Part shown: positions 1 through 5,806 of the stretch, piece by piece
Layout of the letters: each line of letters begins with the position of its first letter
Position numbering within the stretch: the stretch's first letter is position 1
NCBI GenBank assembly: GCA_964493995.1
Contig: CAZBQD010000041.1
Coordinates: 1 to 18,744 of the forward strand
Source: GCA-002282575 sp964493995
Lineage (GTDB): Bacteria; Pseudomonadota; Gammaproteobacteria; Thiomicrospirales; Thiomicrospiraceae
Length of the DNA: 18,744 nucleotides
Direction: 5' to 3'
Made by a program: the position numbers and the translations under genes
Notes under the pieces: model-generated
Told to the model about the DNA's origin: nothing
Seen by the model: the letters and a program-made list of their open reading frames with translations, nothing else
The model's database searches: none

Positions 1-278
1 GCCGTGCCCGCTTTCACGCGTGCTTGTAAATCAAACGAACGAACTTGATTACACACAGCAACGCCTGTGGTATCGTGACCAGTAATGGCTACGGTTAAGC
101 CCTTACTTCTAGCATAATCACCACCACTGGTAATGGGTACCATCATCACCATACCCAAGGCATTGATTTCTTGAATGGTAATGACGACAAAACGATGCCT
201 GTTTTGCATTTCACGACCAACGATTGGGTTTGGGTCAAGCCAGTATACGTCGCCACGTTGCGGGTGATGCCGTTTCAT
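1..278 (-). CDS. chpB: ChpB/MazF-type mRNA interferase toxin (3' end cut by window edge)
   Basis: The minus-strand reading frame is open from an ATG at 278 to the left edge, giving 92 residues; ChpB is about 116 residues, so roughly 20-25 C-terminal residues lie outside. The N-terminus has the family motif RGDVYWLDPNP, followed by GREM, then RFVV (Arg29 at the position of the MazF catalytic Arg), VPITSGGDYAR (Thr50 at the catalytic Thr position) and CNQVRSFDLQAR. The ITSGG and NQVR...DL.AR blocks resemble ChpB more than classical MazF. Family knowledge: these toxins are ribosome-independent endoribonucleases that cleave single-stranded mRNA and are neutralised by a cognate AbrB-fold antitoxin. 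The start codon overlaps the antitoxin stop (ATGA), and a GGGAG lies five bases upstream. The cleavage sequence cannot be predicted. Confidence 0.92.
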   Translation of the reverse strand, partial: MKRHHPQRGDVYWLDPNPIVGREMQNRHRFVVITIQEINALGMVMMVPITSGGDYARSKGLTVAITGHDTTGVAVCNQVRSFDLQARVKAGT

Positions 279-535
279 GTCAACTCCCGCCCCATCGCCT
301 CTCCTTCTCTTGCCCAGATCGTTTCATCAGCAAGCGACTCAGCAACTTCTAAGGGTATCAATAATTCTGACAGATGATAACGCTTGCGTTGCTTAACAGC
401 AGGGCGAACAGCAAAACCATCTTCTAACACCGACAAATCAACTTGACTACCCGGTTTCCAATTGAATTTTTTCAGTACCTCAGCTGGTATGGTCATAACC
501 GCTGCACCGCCCTGCTGGCGAATCGAAACTAGCAT
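275..535 (-). CDS. chpS: ChpS/MazE-type antitoxin, AbrB fold
   Basis: This is an 86-residue antitoxin. The N-terminal half (about 1-47) has the SpoVT/AbrB swapped-hairpin pattern (MLVSIRQQGGAAVMTIP, then a KPGSQVDLSV stretch) that dimerises and binds DNA. The C-terminal tail (about 50-86, beginning KRYHLSELL) resembles the E. coli ChpS segment YSLDELL, where the toxin is gripped. I chose the ATG at 535 because a perfect GGAGG lies five bases upstream (541-545); an in-frame TTG at 547 would overlap that site. The gene is upstream of and translationally coupled to the toxin, the usual order. As in the family, the antitoxin or the antitoxin-toxin complex probably represses this promoter. Confidence 0.92.
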   Translation of the reverse strand: MLVSIRQQGGAAVMTIPAEVLKKFNWKPGSQVDLSVLEDGFAVRPAVKQRKRYHLSELLIPLEVAESLADETIWAREGEAMGRELT

Positions 536-669
536 AATTACCTCCAAAGCTTAATGTAGCACAATATAGCACATCGGCAAAAATGAGACAAACATGTCAC
601 GAATATCGTCTTCTATATCGCTATAATTAAGAATTTACAGAACTTTCACTACCGCTTGGAAACAAACCC
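536..669. promoter_or_regulatory. Divergent intergenic region between chpSB and chrA
   Basis: This 134-bp region separates two divergent transcription units. Beyond the chpSB promoter it holds a perfect TATAAT at 622-627 on the plus strand, about 40 bases before the chrA ATG. I see no good -35 at 16-18 bases spacing, so chrA may depend on an activator or be weakly expressed. The hexamer ATATCG occurs twice just before the TATAAT. The chrA ribosome site is weak (GGA at 658-660). Confidence 0.4.
553..580 (-). promoter_or_regulatory. Putative sigma70 promoter with repeated heptamer for the chpSB pair
   Basis: Read on the minus strand, TTGCCG (575-580) and TACATT (553-558) are separated by 16 bases and lie just upstream of the antitoxin GGAGG. 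On the plus strand the heptamer TAGCACA occurs twice, at 557-563 and 567-573, exactly 10 bp apart (one helical turn), covering the spacer and touching the -10. This is a plausible operator for autorepression by the AbrB-fold antitoxin. The promoter and operator are inferred from sequence only. Confidence 0.5.
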
Positions 670-1860
670 ATGTCCCCCTGGCACGTATTTACCACCTTTC
701 TCAAACTCGGCTTAACCGCTTTTGGCGGCCCGATTGCGCATTTAGCTCATTTTCAGCGCACGCTGGTACAAGAAAAGCGTTGGTTAAACGATGCCGATTA
801 CGCACAACTGGTGGCGCTGTGTCAGATACTACCTGGTCCGACCAGTAGTCAGGTGGGTATGGCGTTGGGCTTACAACAAGCCGGCATTCGTGGCGCAGTT
901 GCCGCATGGTTAGGCTTTACCCTGCCCTCGATGCTGTTACTGGTTACCATCGCCTATGGTTTAAGTTATTTTCAAGCCAACTTACCCAACGGACTCTTAC
1001 AGGGACCAACAATGGCAGCGGTCGCCATTGTCATACAAGCCTTATGGTCGATGAGTAACAACCTCTGTCCCGACTGGTCAAGACGCCTCATCGCGCTGGG
1101 TGTTGCTTTGCTGGCACTCTGGTTATCCTCAGCCGTGTGGCAGATCGCCTTACTGGCGTTAGCAGGACTATTCGGACTCATCTGGTCGTCATCCAATGCC
1201 ACCAACTCAAATACCACAAGATGGCAGGTTAACTTGACTCATCGTCAGGCATGGGTCAGTTTAGGTCTGTTAATCGGATTACTCATCACACTACCCCTAC
1301 TGGCCACATGGCTAGCAAACCCAGTCCTATCCATGGTCGATCATCTGTTTAGAACCGGCGCTTTGGTGTTTGGCGGGGGTCATGTGGTGTTGCCTTTGCT
1401 CTACGATGGCTTTCATCAACTGGGTGTCAGCGATGATATCTTTCTAGCGGGTTATGGCATCACGCAAGCCATGCCGGGGCCTTTGCTCAGTTTTGCTGCC
1501 TTCCTAGGCGCTGTGTTACCACAAACGATGCTTCCTCTTTGGCTGATGGCCGCCATTGCCATTGTCGCAATTTTTTTACCCTCACTACTGTTTGTCATCA
1601 TCGCTTTGCCTTACTGGCGGAGCTTAATGGAATCCGCTCGTTGGCGACAGGCATTATGGGGAATCAATGCGGGTGTGGTCGGTTTATTACTGACTGCCCT
1701 CATCAATCCGATTGCGCTACACGCCTTACACACCGTTTGGGATCTGCTCTGGTTAGGATTAGCTTTGGCTTTATTAGCCGTCTTTCGCTGGCCGTTATGG
1801 GTTTATGTGTTAGTGTGTGCCTTAGCAGGAGTCTTACTGAGCTATGCCATAACGATCTAA
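670..1860 (+). CDS. chrA: Chromate efflux transporter ChrA, two-domain (long-chain) form
   Basis: This 396-residue, strongly hydrophobic inner-membrane protein belongs to the CHR family. Both halves carry the family signatures: FGGP (18-21) and LPGPTSSQ (54-61) in the first CHR domain, then FGGGHVVLP (234-242) and MPGP (268-271) in the second. About ten or more membrane spans are apparent, linked by a polar stretch near 175-192. Family knowledge: characterised long-chain ChrA proteins export chromate using the proton-motive force, and some homologues are implicated in sulfate or other oxyanion transport. The next gene encodes an ArsR-rhodanese regulator 64 bp downstream on the same strand, suggesting thiol, sulfur or oxyanion-linked control. 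The length and both signatures look intact, so it should be functional. Substrate specificity is inferred. Confidence 0.93.
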   Translation: MSPWHVFTTFLKLGLTAFGGPIAHLAHFQRTLVQEKRWLNDADYAQLVALCQILPGPTSSQVGMALGLQQAGIRGAVAAWLGFTLPSMLLLVTIAYGLSYFQANLPNGLLQGPTMAAVAIVIQALWSMSNNLCPDWSRRLIALGVALLALWLSSAVWQIALLALAGLFGLIWSSSNATNSNTTRWQVNLTHRQAWVSLGLLIGLLITLPLLATWLANPVLSMVDHLFRTGALVFGGGHVVLPLLYDGFHQLGVSDDIFLAGYGITQAMPGPLLSFAAFLGAVLPQTMLPLWLMAAIAIVAIFLPSLLFVIIALPYWRSLMESARWRQALWGINAGVVGLLLTALINPIALHALHTVWDLLWLGLALALLAVFRWPLWVYVLVCALAGVLLSYAITI

Positions 1861-1866
1861 CCAAAC

Positions 1867-1894
1867 TGGCAAACAATCCAATTAATGTTAGAAT
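1867..1894 (+). promoter_or_regulatory. Possible promoter for the ArsR-rhodanese gene
   Basis: A TAGAAT (1889-1894, five of six matches to the -10 consensus) is preceded at 16 bases by TGGCAA (1867-1872, a poor -35). The -10 overlaps the left arm of the inverted repeat at 1890-1907, which would suit autorepression. The regulator could instead be transcribed with chrA. Confidence 0.3.
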
Positions 1895-1907
1895 GACTCA
1901 TCATTCT
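1890..1907. promoter_or_regulatory. Perfect inverted repeat, candidate ArsR-family operator
   Basis: The arms AGAATGA and TCATTCT are perfect reverse complements around a four-base spacer (CTCA), 17 bases before the regulator ATG. Viewed differently it is GAAT-N8-ATTC, a compact dyad of the size bound by ArsR-family dimers. Its position over a possible -10 supports an operator role. Binding is inferred. Confidence 0.5.
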
Positions 1908-1924
1908 GACTTCAGGTAACCATC

Positions 1925-2566
1925 ATGACCAATCGACAGATTAAAGACCAGCTATTTGCCCAAGTGGCCACCTTAACCAAATCCATTGCCAGCCCCAAAC
2001 GACTCGAACTGCTCGAACTGCTAGCGCAAGCACCGAAAACGGTCGAACAGTTGGCAGAGGAAGCGGAAATGAGCATTGCCTTAACCAGTGCTCATTTAAA
2101 AGCACTCAAATCAGCTCAGTGTGTGCGCGTCAAGCAAGAAGGCAAATATCGCCGCTACGAAATTGCCAATGAGCAAATCGCCCAGCTATGGGTGATCTTA
2201 CATCGCTTAGCCGCCGAACAACTACCCGAACTGCAACAACAGTTAACAGATATTGCCCCACAGCGAACGACTGGCATTCACTCCGTCAACGAACTGATTG
2301 CCTTAGCCGAACACCAGCAGATTCAACTCATTGACGTTAGACCTAGTACTGAATTTGCCCATGCCCATTTACCCCATGCCCTGTCACTCCCCATCCATGA
2401 ACTGGAAAGCAAAGCCAACAGTTTGGCGAAGGACAAACCCGTGGTTGCCTACTGTCGCGGTCCTTTTTGTCTTTATGCCCGCGATGCCGTTACTTGGTTA
2501 ACCCAGCAAGGTTTTAATGCTAGTCAATGGCAAGAAGGTGTTGCTGAATTTGCCCATAGCGACTAA
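1925..2566 (+). CDS. ArsR-family transcriptional regulator fused to a rhodanese domain
   Basis: This is a 213-residue cytoplasmic fusion. Residues about 10-105 form an ArsR winged helix-turn-helix: a KRLELLELLAQAPKTVEQLA helix pair, a recognition helix near 50-64 and a wing around KQEGKYRRYEI (70-80). Residues about 118-212 are a rhodanese domain with LIDVRPSTEFAHAHLPHA and the active-site loop YCRGPFC. That loop places Cys177 as the catalytic persulfide-forming Cys and Cys182 as a second thiol; Cys66 sits at the end of the DNA-binding domain. Family knowledge: such fusions occur next to sulfur and heavy-metal genes and may sense sulfane sulfur or thiol state through the rhodanese. Inference: it represses itself and perhaps chrA through the dyad at 1890-1907. 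The ribosome site is CAGG at 1913-1916. Confidence 0.9.
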   Translation: MTNRQIKDQLFAQVATLTKSIASPKRLELLELLAQAPKTVEQLAEEAEMSIALTSAHLKALKSAQCVRVKQEGKYRRYEIANEQIAQLWVILHRLAAEQLPELQQQLTDIAPQRTTGIHSVNELIALAEHQQIQLIDVRPSTEFAHAHLPHALSLPIHELESKANSLAKDKPVVAYCRGPFCLYARDAVTWLTQQGFNASQWQEGVAEFAHSD

Positions 2567-2764
2567 AACAGAGCCAACCCAAACTCAGCCACAATGTGGG
2601 GTTTTGATCGATTAACTTAATTCTCATCATCTATTGATTAAAAAAACAAGCCAACCCTTCTAGGTGCAGCTTATTGTCTGTGCTACACTCGTAACAAAAT
2701 GTGCTTATTTTACTGCCTTGCAGAAATACCAACGACACTGCCACTGTGAATAACAGAGATAACT
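2567..2764. promoter_or_regulatory. Intergenic region with weak terminator and possible extended -10 promoter
   Basis: After the regulator stop, AACC/GGTT and CCAC/GTGG segments between 2576 and 2604 can form an imperfect bulged hairpin followed by TTTT, at best a weak terminator. Further on, TGCTACACT (2681-2689) is a good extended -10, with only a poor -35 (TAGGTG at 2661-2666, 17-base spacing). This is the likely start region for the signalling cluster. Nothing else is recognisable. The ribosome site of the next gene is weak (AGAG at 2755-2758). Confidence 0.35.
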
Positions 2765-5700
2765 ATGCCGACCACAAAACAACTCGACACTCATGAAAAT
2801 TTACATGATTTGATTTTTGAGCAACAACAGCTGCTTAAAATTGAACGCGACCTTTTTGCGGGTGGTCCGGTGTTGGTATTCAACTGGTTACCCACTCAAG
2901 GTTGGCCGATTGACTTTGTTTCTGAAAATGTGCAAACGGTATTAGGTTATGGTCAGTTAGAACTGATGAGCCAACGCATCCACTTTTTCAACCTCATCCA
3001 TCCCGACGACCGTGAGCGTATTGTCGCAGAAGTGGCCACCTACTCAGCCGAAACCCGTAATGGCTGGGAGCAAACCTACCGACTGATTGATAAAGACGGC
3101 ACAGCACGCTGGTTTTACGATTACACACGAGCGCATTACAACGAACAGCAACAAATCAGCTATATTAATGGCTATTTGCTGGACATTAGCGCGCAAAAAG
3201 AACAAACACTGAAGCTAGAGCAAACCCAACAACTTCTGAGCAAAGCGCAACGGGTCGCTCGACTCGCCATTTGGGAATTAGACTTACGCCAACAAACCCT
3301 CACCTGGTCAGATGAGGTTTATCGTATTTTCGAACTCGACCCCAATGAGTTTCAGCCTTCCTACCAAGCCTTTTTTGATGTCATTTATCCAGATGATGTG
3401 GAAAAGGTCGAAACAGCCTACCAAAACTCGCTTATTCATCGCCAAAATTATAGCCTAGATCATCGCCTACTCATGCCCGACGGACGCATCAAATGGGTGA
3501 GAGAAATGGCAGAGAATGAGTTCGATGCCCAAGGTAAACCGCTGATTTCACGCGGCACTGTTCAAGACATTACCGAACAAAAACTGTTTGAATTAGAGCT
3601 CAAAACCAAAGAAACACAATTCCGCTTAAGTATCGAAGCCTCCCAAATTGGTTTGTGGCAATGGGATATGAATGAATTTTTAAGCTGGTCCGATGAGTGC
3701 TACTACCAAATTGGTTTCGAAGCGCAAGCTTTTCCCATGAGCCTAGCTACCTACAAACAAGGTATTCATCCCGACGATATGGATGCTGCCTTTAAGCAAG
3801 TAGAAGAACAAACGCGAAAAAATCAGGGCTTTGTTATTCAGTTCCGCTACCGAAACGCGCAACACGATTGGACTTGGATTGAATGTCGAGGTAAGGTCAG
3901 TGATTTTGACGCAGCTGGCAACCCCACTTGGATGGTTGGCACGCACATCAATATCCAGCATCAAAAAGACGCCGAACACCTACTCAAACAAGCCCAACAA
4001 GAAGCTGAACAAGCCAACAAAGCCAAGTCCGAATTTTTAGCCAATATGAGTCACGAAATTCGCACCCCCATGAACGCCATTTTGGGGCTGAGCGAATTAG
4101 CCATGGAATCAAACGACGTCTCCGCCATGCGGACGCAGCTGGGAAAAATTCATCATTCTGCGCATTTGTTGCTGGGTATTATTAACGACATTCTCGACTT
4201 TTCTAAAATCGAAGCCGGCAAAATGCTCATCAACGAGCAACCCTTCTCGCTTGCCCAGATGATGCACGACTTAAAGCAGATGTTCAACGGAGTGGCGCAA
4301 GAGAAAAACTTAAGCCTTTCCTTAACCTGCTCCCCGACAAACGACAGCAGTTTCTTGGGTGATGAGCTGCGGATTCGACAAGTGCTCACCAATTTAATCA
4401 GCAATGCCATTAAGTTTACCCATCATGGCAGCGTTAGCCTTAAGGTCAGCACTGAACCAATCTATCAAGGGCGCTCTCGTGTTCATTTCAGCATCGAAGA
4501 TACCGGCATAGGCATCAGCGACGCCCAACAACAAAAATTATTTTCTGCCTTTACTCAAGCCGACAGTTCCATCACCCGTCAATATGGCGGCACGGGGTTG
4601 GGTTTAATCATTAGTCAAAAACTGGTCAAAGCCATGGGCGGAGAAGGTATTCAGGTTAACTCCCGCCGGCATGAAGGCGCTCAATTTTCTTTTAGCCTCT
4701 TGCTCACCCCCTGCGAACCTATCGCTTTCTTGCCAACCACGAGTAGTCAAAATGAAGAATCAGTAGCCTTACTCAGCGGCAACATTCTGCTAGTCGAAGA
4801 CAATCTAATCAATCAAGAAGTAGCGCTCAACCAATTGAAAAGCCTAGGACTTAACGCCGATGTTGCTCATCACGGTGAACAGGCTATCGAAATGGCTAGG
4901 GCTAAGCCTTATCAATTGATTTTAATGGACATTCAAATGCCAATAATGGATGGCTATGAAGCCACACGGCAGATTAGAGGCTTCGACAGCAAAACGCCGA
5001 TTGTCGCCCTAACCGCTGCCGCTATGATCGAAGATCGAGAAAAAGCCCTAGCCGCCGGCATGAATGACCACCTGCCCAAACCCATCAATCGACACCAGTT
5101 GCGCCAAACCCTGATAAAATGGCTACCACAAGCCGAGCCAAGATCACGGTTAGAGCAAGCCGCAGAACCCCTAATAGAAAACAATAATACGCTCACCACA
5201 CAGGAAAATCTCATGTTCGATGCCACAAAAGGACTGCAACAATTAAATGGAAATCAAGCACTTTATCGCAAGTTGTTAACCCTATTTCTTCAACAATTAA
5301 CGCAAGAATTCGCCCCCCTAACAAGCCAACTACAAGCCGTTGCCGATGGTGATGCTGCGCTGAGAACGAGCGCACAAGCCCTCAATCATGCCCTTAAAGG
5401 CGTTGCCGGCAACCTTGCCATCACGACTTTAGCCAAGCTGAGCAGCGAAATCGACCACTCGCTCAAACGTAACGAGCCGATTACCGGCGAACAGGTCGCT
5501 TTGTTTAGCCAAACACTAACACAAAGTGAGCAGGCCATTCGCGCCTACCTAGCTACCACTCCCGAAGCAGTGCTTCAACCTGTTTCGGGTGAAAATAAAG
5601 CCAGTCGCGCTCATTTACTCAGCCTAGCCCAGCGTATTCAAGGTAACGAATTTATTGACGACGACGAACTAACCGAACTGGGTCAACAGCTGCCCGCTCA

Positions 5701-5806
5701 TCAGCAAGCTCAATGGCAAGCGGTGATCGAGGCGCTGTCAGTATTTGATTTCGATCGCGCCAACACACACCTACAAGCCCTGTTGGCATGTGAGATTGAC
5801 GAATGA
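2765..5806 (+). CDS. Soluble hybrid sensor histidine kinase: PAS-PAS-PAS-HisKA-HATPase-REC-Hpt
   Basis: This 1013-residue protein has no signal peptide or membrane span, so it should sense cytoplasmic cues. Three PAS/PAC units of the PAS_3 type lie at about 30-145, 160-273 and 285-402 (recurrent HPDD or YPDD, DGRIKWVRE-like and DIT/DIS ends). HisKA has the phospho-accepting His430 in NMSHEIRTP. The ATPase domain has Asn547 (N box), DTGIGIS from Asp579 and GGTGLGL (608-614). The receiver (about 672-788) has the acidic pair Glu678/Asp679, phospho-acceptor Asp722, Thr750 and Lys772. The Hpt domain (about 818-930) has His875 in NHALKG. A short helical tail (about 940-1013) follows. All residues needed for a His-Asp-His relay are present. 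Its stop overlaps the next start (ATGA), so the pair is probably co-translated. It holds the only Hpt in the cluster. Confidence 0.93.
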   Translation: MPTTKQLDTHENLHDLIFEQQQLLKIERDLFAGGPVLVFNWLPTQGWPIDFVSENVQTVLGYGQLELMSQRIHFFNLIHPDDRERIVAEVATYSAETRNGWEQTYRLIDKDGTARWFYDYTRAHYNEQQQISYINGYLLDISAQKEQTLKLEQTQQLLSKAQRVARLAIWELDLRQQTLTWSDEVYRIFELDPNEFQPSYQAFFDVIYPDDVEKVETAYQNSLIHRQNYSLDHRLLMPDGRIKWVREMAENEFDAQGKPLISRGTVQDITEQKLFELELKTKETQFRLSIEASQIGLWQWDMNEFLSWSDECYYQIGFEAQAFPMSLATYKQGIHPDDMDAAFKQVEEQTRKNQGFVIQFRYRNAQHDWTWIECRGKVSDFDAAGNPTWMVGTHINIQHQKDAEHLLKQAQQEAEQANKAKSEFLANMSHEIRTPMNAILGLSELAMESNDVSAMRTQLGKIHHSAHLLLGIINDILDFSKIEAGKMLINEQPFSLAQMMHDLKQMFNGVAQEKNLSLSLTCSPTNDSSFLGDELRIRQVLTNLISNAIKFTHHGSVSLKVSTEPIYQGRSRVHFSIEDTGIGISDAQQQKLFSAFTQADSSITRQYGGTGLGLIISQKLVKAMGGEGIQVNSRRHEGAQFSFSLLLTPCEPIAFLPTTSSQNEESVALLSGNILLVEDNLINQEVALNQLKSLGLNADVAHHGEQAIEMARAKPYQLILMDIQMPIMDGYEATRQIRGFDSKTPIVALTAAAMIEDREKALAAGMNDHLPKPINRHQLRQTLIKWLPQAEPRSRLEQAAEPLIENNNTLTTQENLMFDATKGLQQLNGNQALYRKLLTLFLQQLTQEFAPLTSQLQAVADGDAALRTSAQALNHALKGVAGNLAITTLAKLSSEIDHSLKRNEPITGEQVALFSQTLTQSEQAIRAYLATTPEAVLQPVSGENKASRAHLLSLAQRIQGNEFIDDDELTELGQQLPAHQQAQWQAVIEALSVFDFDRANTHLQALLACEIDE

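Noticed and set aside
171..377. Small plus-strand open frame across the toxin and antitoxin genes
   Set aside because: It is antisense to two well-supported genes, shows no family motif, and has no convincing ribosome site.
536..547. A TTG at 547 as the antitoxin start
   Set aside because: It overlaps the excellent GGAGG that serves the ATG at 535, and family members begin close to MLVSI or MRITI.
1539..1919. 126-codon plus-strand frame overlapping the end of chrA
   Set aside because: It is a shifted frame inside chrA with erratic composition and no recognisable protein features.
2576..2604. Strong terminator after the ArsR-rhodanese gene
   Set aside because: Pairing is interrupted by a large bulge and the stem is short, so I mention it only as a weak possibility.
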